Origin: Nonomuraea candida
GTDB lineage: Bacteria; Actinomycetota; Actinomycetes; Streptosporangiales; Streptosporangiaceae
Length of the DNA stretch: 64,000 nt
Direction of reading: 5' to 3'
NCBI RefSeq assembly: GCF_000725485.1
Contig: NZ_JOAG01000006.1
Span: forward strand, 124,001-188,000
Shown: positions 20,907-30,448 of the stretch, piece by piece
How the letters are laid out: each line of letters starts with the position of its first letter
Numbering within the stretch: the first letter of the stretch is position 1
Made by a program: the position numbers and the translations under genes
Notes under the pieces: generated by a model
Told to the model about the DNA's origin: nothing
Database searches by the model: none
What the model saw: the letters and a program-made list of their open reading frames with translations, nothing else

Positions 20907-22136
20907 GTGTCTGTCCAGGCGTACGACCCTCTCGCCGGCGAGCGCACCCCCGAGGGTCCGCAGTTCGACGTCTTCCTGGCCGGGACCGTCTTCCTGGACA
21001 TCATCTTCACGGGGCTGCCCGCGATGCCCGCGGCCGGCACGGAGATCTGGGCGGAGGGCATGGGCTCGTGCCCGGGCGGCATCGCCAACCTGGCCATCGC
21101 GACCAGCCGGCTGGGGCTGCGCACGTCGCTGGCGGCGGCGTTCGGCGACGACGACTACGGCGACTTCTGCTGGCGCACGCTGGAGGAGCAGGAGGCGGTG
21201 GACCTGTCGCGGTCGCGGCGCTTCGAGCACTGGCACTCGCCGGTGACGGTCTCGATGGCGGTCGACCGCGACCGCAGCATGGTCACGCACGGCCATCCGG
21301 CCCCGCTGACGGCCTCCGAGCTGATCGGCCGGCCGCCCCGCTCCCGCGCGGTGATCGTGACGCTGTCGGCGGAGGAGCCGCTCGGCACGCCCGGCGGCGC
21401 GAGCAACTGGGCGGAGCTGGCGCACCGCGACGGCGCGCTGATCTTCGCCGACGTGGGCTGGGACCCGTCGGGCGTCTGGCCGCGCTCGCTGCTGGACCAG
21501 CTCTCCGTCTGCCACGCGTTCATGCCGAACGCGACCGAGGCCATGGCCTACACCGGCACCGAGACGGCCAGGGACGCGCTCTACGTGATCGCCGACCACG
21601 TGCCGCTGGCCGTGGTGACCGACGGCGCCAACGGGGCCATGGCGATCGACTCGACGACGGGCGAGGAGGCGTTCGTGCCCGCGCCGCGCGTGACGGCGCT
21701 CGACCCGACGGGCGCCGGCGACGTGTTCGGCGCCGGCTTCGTGCTGGGCACGCTGTGCAACTGGCCGCTGGCCGACCGGCTGGCGTTCGCCGGGGTGTGC
21801 GCGGCGCTGGCCGTGCAGCAGTTCGGCGGCTCGCTGGCCGCGCCGGGCTGGGGCGACATCGCCGACTGGTGGCACGAGGTGCGCGCGGCGGCCGACCACA
21901 GCGGCGCGTACGGCAGCGCGCTGGCCCGCCGCTACGCCTTCCTCGACCGGCTGGTGCCGTCGGTCCCGGTGGGCGCGGTCCGCCGCGCCGCCGCCACCAT
22001 CGCCCGCTACGCCGACGTCGGCATGCCGCCGCCCGCTTCCCCGACCCCTGCCCGCGCCCGGGGCGAGACGCCCTCCCCGTCCGAAGGGGAGGAGCAGGAC
22101 CCGCCCCGCGTGCCCGCGCAAAAGGAGCAGCCATGA
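20907..22136 (+). CDS. PfkB-family carbohydrate kinase
   Basis: About 409 residues. FDVFLAGTVFLDIIFTGLP and GSCPGGIANLAIATSRLGL open the ribokinase fold, and LDPTGAGDVFGAGFVLG is the catalytic motif. The 35-residue Pro/Glu-rich tail is extra. A GTG start follows a perfect AGGAGG. It phosphorylates a sugar brought in by the adjoining ABC importer. The exact sugar is not predictable. Its stop overlaps the binding-protein ATG (ATGA). Confidence 0.88.
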   Translation: MSVQAYDPLAGERTPEGPQFDVFLAGTVFLDIIFTGLPAMPAAGTEIWAEGMGSCPGGIANLAIATSRLGLRTSLAAAFGDDDYGDFCWRTLEEQEAVDLSRSRRFEHWHSPVTVSMAVDRDRSMVTHGHPAPLTASELIGRPPRSRAVIVTLSAEEPLGTPGGASNWAELAHRDGALIFADVGWDPSGVWPRSLLDQLSVCHAFMPNATEAMAYTGTETARDALYVIADHVPLAVVTDGANGAMAIDSTTGEEAFVPAPRVTALDPTGAGDVFGAGFVLGTLCNWPLADRLAFAGVCAALAVQQFGGSLAAPGWGDIADWWHEVRAAADHSGAYGSALARRYAFLDRLVPSVPVGAVRRAAATIARYADVGMPPPASPTPARARGETPSPSEGEEQDPPRVPAQKEQP

Positions 22137-23527
22137 TCGCCCCGAAGCGACGACCCCGAGGTGCGCGGGCGGCGCTCGCGCTGCTGGCCGCGAGCGCCCT
22201 GGCCCTGGCCGGGTGCGCGCCCGGCTCCGGCGCCCCGCCCGCGCAGCCCTCCGGCGCCCGCGCCGGGGCGTCGGCCACGCCGGTCAACACCGACCCCGCC
22301 TCCCTCGGCGACGTCACCCTGACCGTCTGGGACCAGGAGGTGCGCGGCGGCCAGGCCGCCCAGATGGAGCGGCTCAACGCCGCCTTCCAGGCGAAATATC
22401 CCAACATCACGCTCAAGCGGGTCTCCCGCTCCTTCGACGACCTCACCACCACGCTGCGCCTGGCGCTGAGCGGCAACGAGCCGCCGGACGTCGTGGAGGC
22501 CAACAACGGCCGCTCCTCAATGGGCGCGTTCGTCAAGGCCGGGCAGCTGCGCCCGCTGGACGCCTACGCCGAGGCGTACGGGTGGAAGGAGCGCTACCCG
22601 GAGTCGGTGCTGAAGTACTCGCGCTACAGCGCCGACGGCAAGGTCTTCGGCGAGGGCAACCTGTACGGCCTGCCGCAGGTCGGCGAGGTCGTCGGCATCT
22701 TCTACAACTCCGCCAAGCTGACCGCCCTGGGCGTCTCCCCGCCCAGGACGTGGGCCGAGTTCGAGGCCGCGCTGGCCAAGGCCGCCGCCGCCGGCGAGGT
22801 GCCCCTGCAGTTCGGCAACCTCGACAAGTGGCCGGCCGTGCACGTCTTCGGCACCGTGCAGAGCCGCGGCGTGCCCGCCGGGCAGATCGGCGCCCTGGCC
22901 TTCGGCCGCAAGGGCGCCTCCTGGAACACCCCCGAGAACGTCAGGGCCGCCGAGCAGCTCGTGAGCTGGGTGGACCGGGGCTACTTCGCCAAGGGCTTCA
23001 ACGGGCAGGGCTACGACGCGGCCTGGCAGGCGTTCGGCAAGGGCCAGGGCGTCTTCCTGATCGCCGGCACCTGGCTGCTGGCCGACCTGCGCGAGGCCCT
23101 GGGCGAGCGGCTCGGGTTCATGCTGCCGCCGGGCGTCACGGCCGGCGCGCCGCCGGTGGCGACCGGCGGGACGGGGCTGCCGTTCGCGATCACGGCCAAG
23201 AGCCCGCACCCGGACGCGGCGGCGGCCTACATCGACTTCATCACCAACGCCGAGGCGATGAAGGTGCTCACCGACACGGGCAACCTGCCGGTCGCCGACA
23301 CCGGCGAGCAGACCGTGCCCGAGGGGGCGCAGCGGGACGTCTTCACCGCGTTCTCCACGGTCAGCGGGAAGGACGGGCTGGTGCCGTACCTCGACTACGC
23401 CACCCCGACGTTCGCCGACACGCTGGGCGCGGCGCTGCAGGACCTGCTGGCCAGGAAGGCGAGCCCGCGGGAGTTCCTGGCGACGCTGGAGAAGGACTAC
23501 AAGACCTTCGCCGAGAGCAACGGCTGA
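22133..23527 (+). CDS. Sugar ABC importer, substrate-binding lipoprotein
   Basis: 464 residues. ALALLAASALALAGCAPG is a lipoprotein signal with the LAGC lipobox, followed by a Pro/Ala-rich linker. The mature part is a family 1 extracellular solute-binding protein: LTVWDQEVRGGQAAQMERLN, PPDVVEANNG, NLYGLPQVGEVVGIFYN and DAAAAYIDFITNAEAM. It is anchored outside the membrane and delivers an oligosaccharide or glycoside to the two permeases that follow. Confidence 0.92.
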   Translation: MIAPKRRPRGARAALALLAASALALAGCAPGSGAPPAQPSGARAGASATPVNTDPASLGDVTLTVWDQEVRGGQAAQMERLNAAFQAKYPNITLKRVSRSFDDLTTTLRLALSGNEPPDVVEANNGRSSMGAFVKAGQLRPLDAYAEAYGWKERYPESVLKYSRYSADGKVFGEGNLYGLPQVGEVVGIFYNSAKLTALGVSPPRTWAEFEAALAKAAAAGEVPLQFGNLDKWPAVHVFGTVQSRGVPAGQIGALAFGRKGASWNTPENVRAAEQLVSWVDRGYFAKGFNGQGYDAAWQAFGKGQGVFLIAGTWLLADLREALGERLGFMLPPGVTAGAPPVATGGTGLPFAITAKSPHPDAAAAYIDFITNAEAMKVLTDTGNLPVADTGEQTVPEGAQRDVFTAFSTVSGKDGLVPYLDYATPTFADTLGAALQDLLARKASPREFLATLEKDYKTFAESNG

Positions 23528-23529
23528 GC

Positions 23530-24408
23530 ATGGCGGCACCCCCCGGCGAGCCGCGGCGCGTCGCCTACCTCTACCTGCTGCCCGCCTTCGCCGTCTACGC
23601 CGCCTTCCTGCTCTATCCGATCGGGCGGGCGGTGCAGATCTCCCTGTACGACTGGGACGGCCTGACCCTCGGCACCTGGGCCGGGCTGGACAACTACGTG
23701 GCCGTCGTCGCCGACGAGGGGCTGCGGGCCGCGTTCGGGCACGCCCTGGTGCTGATCCTGTTCTACGCGGCCGGGCCGCTGGTCATCGGGCTGGCGCTGG
23801 CCGCGACACTCAACCACGCCAAGGTCCGCGGGCTCGGGTTCTTCCGCACCGTCGTGTTCCTGCCGCAGGTCATCGCCATGGTGGTGGTGGCGGTGGCGTG
23901 GCGGCGCGTCTACGCCCCCGACGGCACGCTCAACGACCTGCTCGGCGCGCTGGGGCTGGACGCGCTGACGCGCGGCTGGCTCGGCGAGCACGCCTTCGCG
24001 CTGCCGGCGGTCGGGGTGGTGGGCACGTGGTTCGAGACCGGGCTGGTGACGGTGCTGCTGCTGGCCGGGATGAGCCGCATCCCGCCGCAACTCTACGAGG
24101 CGGCGCGGCTGGACGGTGCGGGCGCGGTGCGGGAGTTCTTCGCGGTCACGCTGCCGTCGGTGCGCGGGGAGGTCGCGGTGGCGCTGACGCTGACGGTGAT
24201 CGCGGCGCTGCGCACGTTCGACCTGGTGTACGTCACCACGCGCGGCGGCCCCGGCACCTCCACCACCGTGCCGTCGTACGAGGTCTACCACCGGGCCTTC
24301 GGGCTGGGCCAGGTCGGGTCGGCCGCGGCCATCGGCGTCACCCTGACCGTGGTGATCTTCGTGATCTCGCTGGCCGTCAACCGCTTCGCCGACAGGAGAA
24401 CCACGTGA
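23530..24408 (+). CDS. Sugar ABC importer permease (MalF type)
   Basis: 292 residues with six membrane segments. The coupling EAA loop is YEAARLDGAGAVREFFAVTL. It starts three bases after the binding-protein stop. It forms the channel with the next permease. No ATPase gene is present in the locus, so a shared MsiK-type ATPase elsewhere in the genome is likely, as is usual for actinobacterial sugar importers. Confidence 0.92.
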   Translation: MAAPPGEPRRVAYLYLLPAFAVYAAFLLYPIGRAVQISLYDWDGLTLGTWAGLDNYVAVVADEGLRAAFGHALVLILFYAAGPLVIGLALAATLNHAKVRGLGFFRTVVFLPQVIAMVVVAVAWRRVYAPDGTLNDLLGALGLDALTRGWLGEHAFALPAVGVVGTWFETGLVTVLLLAGMSRIPPQLYEAARLDGAGAVREFFAVTLPSVRGEVAVALTLTVIAALRTFDLVYVTTRGGPGTSTTVPSYEVYHRAFGLGQVGSAAAIGVTLTVVIFVISLAVNRFADRRTT

Positions 24409-24547
24409 CCGCGCGCCACCACGGGGGCAGGAGCAGGCAGGAGGCGCACGCGGGTGGGCGCCGGCCCGGGCGGGAGCGCGCGTCCGCACGAGACCTTCGG
24501 AAGGGCGGCGTGAGCACCCGCCGGGGCAGCGGAGACGGGAGGGCGAG

Positions 24548-25348
24548 GTGATCTCGCGCGGGGAGCGGGTGGCCAACTACGTCATCCTGTCGGTGTTCGC
24601 GGCGTTCGCGCTCGCCCCCGTCGTGGTGATCCTCACGGCCGCGCTCGGCCCCGCCGACAGCGGCGGCACGGCCGGGCTCGCCAACTTCGCCGCCGCGTGG
24701 GAGATCGGCCGGTTCGGCGACTACCTGCGCACCAGCCTCGCGGTGTCGGCGTTCGTCGTGGTCGTCAGCGTGGTGTTGTCGATCATGAGCGGCTACGCGT
24801 TCGGCACGATGCGCTTCCGGGGCCGGTCGGTGCTGTTCTACCTGTTCCTGCTCGGGATCATGATGCCGAGCGAGGCCGTGGCGGTGCCGCTCTACTTCGA
24901 CCTGCGCACGCTCGGGCTCATCGACACGTTCTGGTCGATCTCCCTGCCGCAGGTGGCGCTGTCGGTGGCGTTCGGCACGTTCTGGATGCGGGCCTACTTC
25001 CGGGCCTCCAACCGGGCGATCGTCGAGGCGGCCCGCATCGACGGCGCGTCGAGCTGGCGCATCCTGTGGCGGGTGCTGCTGCCGCCCGCCCGGCCGGCGA
25101 TCGTCACGCTGACCGTGCTGGTCTTCATGTGGACGTGGAACGAGTTCCTCATCCCGCTGATCATGGTGACCAGCGAGTCGCTGCGCACCGCGCCGCTGGG
25201 CCTGGCCTTCTTCCAGGGGCAGTACACCTCGGGGTTCACGTTGCTGGCCGCCGGCTCGGTCATCGTGGCCACCCCGGTCGTGATCTTCTACCTGTTCCTC
25301 CAGCGTCACTTCGTCCGCGGCCTGCTCCAGGGGGCGGTCCGCGACTAA
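24548..25348 (+). CDS. Sugar ABC importer permease (MalG type)
   Basis: 266 residues from a GTG at 24548, with six membrane segments. EAARIDGASSWRILWRVLLP is the EAA loop. About 140 bases separate it from the previous permease, and a 48-codon open frame there (GTG 24405) is out of frame and Arg-rich. This could be an untranslated spacer or a lost N-terminus. The GGAGACGGGAGG just before 24548 favours the chosen start. Confidence 0.9.
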   Translation: MISRGERVANYVILSVFAAFALAPVVVILTAALGPADSGGTAGLANFAAAWEIGRFGDYLRTSLAVSAFVVVVSVVLSIMSGYAFGTMRFRGRSVLFYLFLLGIMMPSEAVAVPLYFDLRTLGLIDTFWSISLPQVALSVAFGTFWMRAYFRASNRAIVEAARIDGASSWRILWRVLLPPARPAIVTLTVLVFMWTWNEFLIPLIMVTSESLRTAPLGLAFFQGQYTSGFTLLAAGSVIVATPVVIFYLFLQRHFVRGLLQGAVRD

Positions 25349-25361
25349 CTCCGGAGGTCCG

Positions 25362-28289
25362 ATGCGCATCACATCCGCGTCCCGCCCCGCGTCCGGCGGC
25401 CCGCCCCGGGCCCGGCCGGCCCGGCCGGCGGCGCTGTCCGCCGTGGTCACGCTCGCGCTCGTCCCCACCGCGCTCGTCCCCACCGCACTCGTCCCGAACG
25501 GGCTCATCACGAACGGGCCCGTCCCCGCCGCGATCGCCCCGTCCTCACCGGCCGGGCAGACCTCGCCGGCCGGGCAGCCGTCGCCCGGGGCCGGCCCCGT
25601 GGACCTCGACGCGCTGTTCATCGGCGCGCACCCCGACGACGAGGCGTTCACCCTGTCGACGCTCGGCCAGTGGCACGAGGAGCACGGCGTGCGTACCGGC
25701 GTCGTGACCGTCACCAGGGGCGAGGGCGGCGGGAACGCCGTCGGGCCCGAGGAGGGCCCGGCGCTCGGGCTGCTGCGCGAGGCCGAGGAGCGCGCGGCGG
25801 TCGCGAAGGCGGGCGTGCGCGAGGTGTTCAACCTCGACGACGTCGACTTCTACTACACCGTCAGCGCCCCGCTGACCGACCAGGTGTGGGGCGGCGACAC
25901 CCTGGAGAAGGTCGTCCGGCTGGTACGCCAGACCCGCCCCGAGCTCCTGCTGACCATGGACCCGGCCCCGACGCCCGGCAACCACGGCAACCACCAGGAG
26001 GCCGCCCGGCTGGCCGTCGAGGCGTTCTACGCGGCGGCCGACCCGAAGGCGTTCCCCGAGCAGCTCACCCGCGAGCGGCTGCGCCCCTTCGCGCCGGCCC
26101 GCCTGCTGACCGGCGGGGCGCGCGGCGCCTCGCAGACCGGCCCCGCCTGCGCGTCGACGTTCCGCCCCGCCAACGCGGCACAGAACGTGTTCGGCGTGTG
26201 GAGCGGACGGGTCTCGCCGAGCCGGGGCAAGACGTGGGCGGCCGTGGAGCGGGAGGCGCAGCGCACGTACGCCTCCCAGGGCTGGGCCGGCTTCCCGGAC
26301 GTGCCGGCCGATCCCGCCCGGCTCGGTTGTGACTTCTTCACCCAGGTGGACGCGCGGGTGCCGTTCCCCGAGCCGGGCAGCGCGGCCGCCGCGGCGCCGA
26401 CGGCCGTCCTCGACGGCGCGCTCACCAGGGCGGCCGGCACGGTCCCGCTCGGCACCCGGCTCGGCCTGCGCGCCGGCGCCTTCGACGTGCGGCCCGGGGT
26501 GCCGTTCACGGTGACGGCCGAGGTGACCGCGCCGCCCCGCGAGCCGCTCGGCCGCTCCTCGGTGACGCTGCGCGTGCCGGACGGCTGGCAGGTCACCCCC
26601 GGCTCCGTCGCCGGGAAGGGCGACCCCACCGGCGCACCCGCCACCCGCGACGCCGGCCCAGCCGGGCCCACCGCCCGGCACGCCGGTGAGCAGGGCGGGG
26701 CCGGCGAACTGGGGAGGATCGGGGCGGGGAAGCGTGGTTCCGCCACGTTCACGGTGACCCCGGCGGCGGGGGCGGCGGCGGGACGGGCGCGGGTCGCGGC
26801 CGTGCTCGCCACCGAGCGGGGCCGCGGCTACACCGACCGGCAGGTCGAGGTCGGCCCGGCCGTGCGCGGCGCGCAGCAGCCGCTGCCGCAGGTGGCCCAG
26901 TACGAGCGGTGGACGGCCGAGGTGGGCGTGCCGCAGGTGCGTGGCCTGGTCGCGCCCGTGCTCACGCTCCCGTCGGGCGGCACCAGGCAGGTCGGCGTGG
27001 TGGTGACGAACGTGAGCGACACGGCCCGCTCGGGCACCGTCCGCCTGGACCTGCCGGCCGGGTTCACCGCCGACCGCACCGAGGCCCCCTACACCGGGCT
27101 GGCGGCGGGGACGACGGCGACGGTGCCGTTCACGGTCACCAACTCCGACCCGTCGCTGAAGACGTCCAACGAGGGCGGCGACTACGCGTACACGATCACC
27201 GTCACCGGCCAGGACGGGCCGGCCACCGGCCGCGCGGCCCTGGAGCTGGTCCCGGCCGCCTCCGTGCCGCGGGCCGCCGCCGCGCCGGCCGTGGACGGGG
27301 TCGCGGGCGACGGCGAGTACCCGGGAGCCGTGCTCGACGTCTCCCGCCTGTGGGAGGGCGAGGCGTGCGCGTCGGCGGCCGACTGCTCGGGCACGGCCCG
27401 GGTCACCTGGCACGACGACACGCTCTACCTGCTGGTCCACGTGCGCGACGACGTCCCGGGCACGCGGCTGGCGGCCTCCGACTGCAAGCGGCACTGGCGC
27501 ACCGACGCGGTGGAGGTCGCCCTCGACCCGCGCGGCACGTCCGAGAACACCTCCACGACCTTCAAGGCCGCGGTGCTCCCGGTGACGGCCGAGGGGCCGC
27601 CCTGCCACCTGCGCGACGCCGACAACCGGCAGGGCCCCGGCGAGCGGACGGCGCCGGGCATGCGGGTCGCCTCGAAGGCGGGCGACGGCGAGTACACCGT
27701 GGAGCTGGCGATCCCGATGGAGCTGCTGCCGGGCGCCGTGGACCCCGATCACCTGGGGCTCAACATCCTGGTGTACGACTCCGACACGCAGGACCGGACC
27801 GGCCAGACCCGGATCGGCTGGTCGACGTGGGGCGGGGTGCAGGGCGACCCGTACCGCTGGGGCGTGGCCGCCCTTCCCGGCTACCGGCCGCCGCCGGACC
27901 GGCCGACGACGCCGCCCGACGCGGTGATCCCGGACAGCGCGCTGTCCAGCCTCGACTCGCCGCAGTCGCTGGAGCAGTCCGTACGCGTGCGCGTGCCGCC
28001 GGGCGGCGCACCGGAGGCCACGGCGGCCGAGAGCGGCCGGGTGACCGCCGCCTCCGCCGGCCGCGACGGGGTCCGGGTGACGCTGCGCGCCGCCGCCCCG
28101 GGCGAGGCCCACCTGTTCGTCCGGGACGCGCGGGGCACGGCGGGCAGCCGCGCCGTGACCGTGCCGCGCGGGGGCACCACGGCCGTGACGGTCCCCCTGA
28201 CCCGGGCCCTCGACGGCGGGGCGACGGTCGTGGCCGGCTGGCGCGCCCCGAACGGCGCGGCCACGGCCTCCCGGACGCCCGTCCGCTGA
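25362..28289 (+). CDS. Secreted PIG-L deacetylase with CBM9-like module
   Basis: 975 residues. A long signal region carries three tandem LVPTA repeats. Residues about 85-250 are a PIG-L/LmbE deacetylase: ALFIGAHPDDEAFTLSTLGQ has the AHPDDE zinc motif, and NHGNHQEAARLAVEAF supplies the third ligand. NPCBM-type or Ig-like strands fill about 360-620. Residues about 640-850 look like a CBM9/DOMON sugar-binding module (PAVDGVAGDGEYPGA, ARVTWHDDTLYLLVHV, TDAVEVALDPRG). It likely removes N-acetyl groups from an aminosugar outside the cell, feeding the importer upstream. Confidence 0.85.
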   Translation: MRITSASRPASGGPPRARPARPAALSAVVTLALVPTALVPTALVPNGLITNGPVPAAIAPSSPAGQTSPAGQPSPGAGPVDLDALFIGAHPDDEAFTLSTLGQWHEEHGVRTGVVTVTRGEGGGNAVGPEEGPALGLLREAEERAAVAKAGVREVFNLDDVDFYYTVSAPLTDQVWGGDTLEKVVRLVRQTRPELLLTMDPAPTPGNHGNHQEAARLAVEAFYAAADPKAFPEQLTRERLRPFAPARLLTGGARGASQTGPACASTFRPANAAQNVFGVWSGRVSPSRGKTWAAVEREAQRTYASQGWAGFPDVPADPARLGCDFFTQVDARVPFPEPGSAAAAAPTAVLDGALTRAAGTVPLGTRLGLRAGAFDVRPGVPFTVTAEVTAPPREPLGRSSVTLRVPDGWQVTPGSVAGKGDPTGAPATRDAGPAGPTARHAGEQGGAGELGRIGAGKRGSATFTVTPAAGAAAGRARVAAVLATERGRGYTDRQVEVGPAVRGAQQPLPQVAQYERWTAEVGVPQVRGLVAPVLTLPSGGTRQVGVVVTNVSDTARSGTVRLDLPAGFTADRTEAPYTGLAAGTTATVPFTVTNSDPSLKTSNEGGDYAYTITVTGQDGPATGRAALELVPAASVPRAAAAPAVDGVAGDGEYPGAVLDVSRLWEGEACASAADCSGTARVTWHDDTLYLLVHVRDDVPGTRLAASDCKRHWRTDAVEVALDPRGTSENTSTTFKAAVLPVTAEGPPCHLRDADNRQGPGERTAPGMRVASKAGDGEYTVELAIPMELLPGAVDPDHLGLNILVYDSDTQDRTGQTRIGWSTWGGVQGDPYRWGVAALPGYRPPPDRPTTPPDAVIPDSALSSLDSPQSLEQSVRVRVPPGGAPEATAAESGRVTAASAGRDGVRVTLRAAAPGEAHLFVRDARGTAGSRAVTVPRGGTTAVTVPLTRALDGGATVVAGWRAPNGAATASRTPVR
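25455..25500 (+). repeat. 15-bp tandem repeats in a signal peptide
   Basis: Three imperfect copies of a 15-bp unit (GCGCTCGTCCCCACC) encode repeated ALVPT in the hydrophobic part of the PIG-L signal sequence. They are in frame and probably slippage-derived. Confidence 0.75.
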
Positions 28290-28377
28290 CCGTCCCGGGC
28301 GGCCCGCGTCCCGGCCCGGCCGGAACGGGGGCCGCCCGCCGACGGGGGCGGGCGTCACCAGAGCCGCCGCGGGGCAT

Positions 28378-29178
28378 CTACGCCTGCTGCCTGCGCACCA
28401 TCTCGTTGATCCAGACGGGCGCGTACGGAGAGGTGCAGCCCGGTGAGGTCGGGTAGTCCTTGAGCACTTGCAGGCGCTCGCCGATGCCGATCGCGCGAGC
28501 GCGGTGCTCCGGATGGTCGATGCCGATCTGGGCCAGGCAGTGGTTCATCGCCCACTGCAGGCGGTCGGGGGCGGCCTTCATCTCGGCCTCGATGACGTCG
28601 AGCAGCCCGGCGAGGTCGAGTCCCTCGGGCTTCCTGGCCACGCGTTCGGTGGTCAGCGCCCAGCCGGCGCTCGCGACCACGGGGTCGGGGTCGGCGGACC
28701 AGGCCAGGCGCAGCTCCTCGGCGTACGGGCTCTTCTTGACCACGTAGTTCACGAGCCAGTCGTGCACCTTGGGGGCGCGGCTCTGGCGCACCATGGCGTC
28801 CAGCTCGTCCCGCCCGAACGCCTTCGGGCGGCACACGAGCATCGCCAGCAGCCGCGCCGCGGTGTCGCCGGTCTCCCAGAGCCGGCGGGCCAGCTCCTGC
28901 TGCGTCTTCAGCCGCTTGGCGAGCGCGCGCAGCTTGCCGAGGTTGACGCCGTGGTCGTCGCCGTGCCTCTCGTTCACCGCGCGTGCCCGGGGGTCCTCCA
29001 GCGCGGCCAGCTCGGCCAGCACCTCGGCCAGCACCTCGGCCGGCACCTCGGCCGGCACCTCGGCCGGCACCTCGGCCGGCACCTCGGCCGGCACCTCGGC
29101 CGGCGTCGCCTCGGTCGATGCCGTCGCCGTCTGTGTCGTCCCGGCCTGTGTCGTGTCAGCCTGTGTCGTCCCGGCCAC
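28378..29178 (-). CDS. AlkD-like DNA alkylation repair protein
   Basis: 266 residues. After an N-terminal Thr/Gln-rich stretch and seven AEVP/AEVL repeats, residues about 60-260 form alpha-helical HEAT-like repeats (GVNLGKLRALAKRLKTQQEL, KVHDWLVNYVVKKSPYAEEL, DRLQWAMNHCLAQIGIDHPE). This is the pattern of the YgfZ/AlkD-type DNA alkylation repair family, which excises alkylated bases without base flipping. The ending WINEMVRRQQA matches what I recall of actinobacterial members. It is divergent from the metalloprotease gene. Confidence 0.65.
   Translation of the reverse strand: MAGTTQADTTQAGTTQTATASTEATPAEVPAEVPAEVPAEVPAEVPAEVLAEVLAELAALEDPRARAVNERHGDDHGVNLGKLRALAKRLKTQQELARRLWETGDTAARLLAMLVCRPKAFGRDELDAMVRQSRAPKVHDWLVNYVVKKSPYAEELRLAWSADPDPVVASAGWALTTERVARKPEGLDLAGLLDVIEAEMKAAPDRLQWAMNHCLAQIGIDHPEHRARAIGIGERLQVLKDYPTSPGCTSPYAPVWINEMVRRQQA
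29017..29100. repeat. Seven 12-bp tandem repeats
   Basis: Two CAGCACCTCGGC units followed by five identical CGGCACCTCGGC units lie head to tail. In the minus-strand gene they encode AEVP and AEVL repeats. The perfect copies suggest the tract can change length. Confidence 0.95.
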
Positions 29179-29321
29179 CTCGGCCTCCTGTCCGTCGCGT
29201 CGCGTGCGACCTGCAGCCTACGACGCTTCCGGACCCCGGCCCACCGGCCGCCACTCGATGACTGTGCGTGATTGAACAACTACAAAACGGGTACGGACGG
29301 AGAAAGCCAACATCCCCCGGC

Positions 29322-29341
29322 GGGGGCGGAGCGTCGCCCCC
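29322..29341 (+). promoter_or_regulatory. Hairpin in the leader of the metalloprotease gene
   Basis: GGGGGCG pairs with CGCCCCC across a six-base loop, about 40 bases before the GTG start. It may be an mRNA structure that affects translation. No known riboswitch is recognised. Confidence 0.4.
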
Positions 29342-29383
29342 ATCCCTCCGGCGTGCCCCCCGCCCTCAGGAAAGGGAATCCCC

Positions 29384-30316
29384 GTGCCCAGCAACGAGCG
29401 CTGCTTCACCATGCCCGTCCACCACCATCTCGTCGCCACCTCCCCCCGGTACGCGGTCGCGCTGGCCGCCATCGAGAACGAGACCTTCACCAGGAAGAAC
29501 GCCAGAGCCGCCGGCCGTGAGGAGGTGGTCACGATCCCGATCGTCGTCCACGTCGTCCACGCCACCGCCGAGCAGAACATCGGCCAGGAGCAGATCGACA
29601 GCCAGCTCAAGGTCCTCAACGAGGACTTCAGGAAGGCCAACCCCGACGTCGGCAAGGTGCCCGGCGTGTGGAAGGAGCTCGTGGCCGACGCGCGGCTGGA
29701 GTTCAAGCTGGCCGACAAGGACCCCGACGGCAAGCCGACGTCCGGGGTCATCAGGAAGGAGACCTCGGTCCGGGCGTTCGAGCCGGACGACGCGGTCAAG
29801 TACGCCGAGCGGGGCGGGTCCGACGCGTGGCCCGCCGACCGCTACCTCAACGTGTGGGTGTGCGAGCTGAACGGCGCGCTCGGGTACGCCCAGTTCCCCG
29901 GCGGCCCGGCCGCCACCGACGGGATCGTGATCAAGCACAGCGCGTTCGGCACGACGGGCACGGCCGCGGCCCCGTACGACGGCGGGCGCACCGCCACCCA
30001 CGAGATCGGCCACTGGTTCAACCTGCGCCACATCTGGGGCGACGACGGCGACGGCTGCTCGGGCAGCGACTTCGTCGACGACACGCCCAACCAGGCCGGC
30101 CAGAACCGCGGCATTCCCACGTTCCCGCACGTGAGCTGCGACAACGGGCCCAACGGCGACATGTTCATGAACTACATGGACTACACCGAGGACGCCGGGA
30201 TGTACATGTTCACCAAGGGGCAGGCGGAGCGGATGGACGCGGCGCTGGCCGGGCCGCGCTCGTCGTTCCTGCCCTCGCAGGTCCGCGAGAGCATGCGCCT
30301 GGACACGCCCGCCTGA
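29384..30316 (+). CDS. M43-type zinc metalloprotease
   Basis: 310 residues. TATHEIGHWFNLRHIWGD carries the HExxHxxxxxH zinc motif in the M43B (pappalysin/cytophagalysin) form, and MNYMDYTED is the Met-turn. The N-terminal part VVTIPIVVHVVHATAEQNIG is the typical pro-part/strand. No signal peptide is obvious, so export, if any, would be non-classical or the true start lies elsewhere. A GAAAGGGAA ribosome-like site precedes the GTG. Confidence 0.88.
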   Translation: MPSNERCFTMPVHHHLVATSPRYAVALAAIENETFTRKNARAAGREEVVTIPIVVHVVHATAEQNIGQEQIDSQLKVLNEDFRKANPDVGKVPGVWKELVADARLEFKLADKDPDGKPTSGVIRKETSVRAFEPDDAVKYAERGGSDAWPADRYLNVWVCELNGALGYAQFPGGPAATDGIVIKHSAFGTTGTAAAPYDGGRTATHEIGHWFNLRHIWGDDGDGCSGSDFVDDTPNQAGQNRGIPTFPHVSCDNGPNGDMFMNYMDYTEDAGMYMFTKGQAERMDAALAGPRSSFLPSQVRESMRLDTPA

Positions 30317-30448
30317 CCCACCCACCTGACCCATCGCCCGGCCCGTCGGGCGGCGCAGGCACGGAGACTCCCGTGACGGGGTATCCGCATGACAAGTGCG
30401 CCGATCCGGTGACCGGCCCGGCGCGCCCGGACTGCGATCATTGGGGCC

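Noticed and set aside
24405..24551. 48-codon frame between the two permease genes
   Set aside because: Arg/Gly-rich and out of frame with the second permease. It could be a lost N-terminus but shows no protein motif.
25545..28358. Minus-strand open frame of 937 codons
   Set aside because: Antisense shadow of the PIG-L gene, with low-complexity Arg/Gly/Ala text and no motif.
29017..29100. Regular repeats as a CRISPR array
   Set aside because: Units are 12 bases, head to tail without spacers, and encode a peptide repeat.
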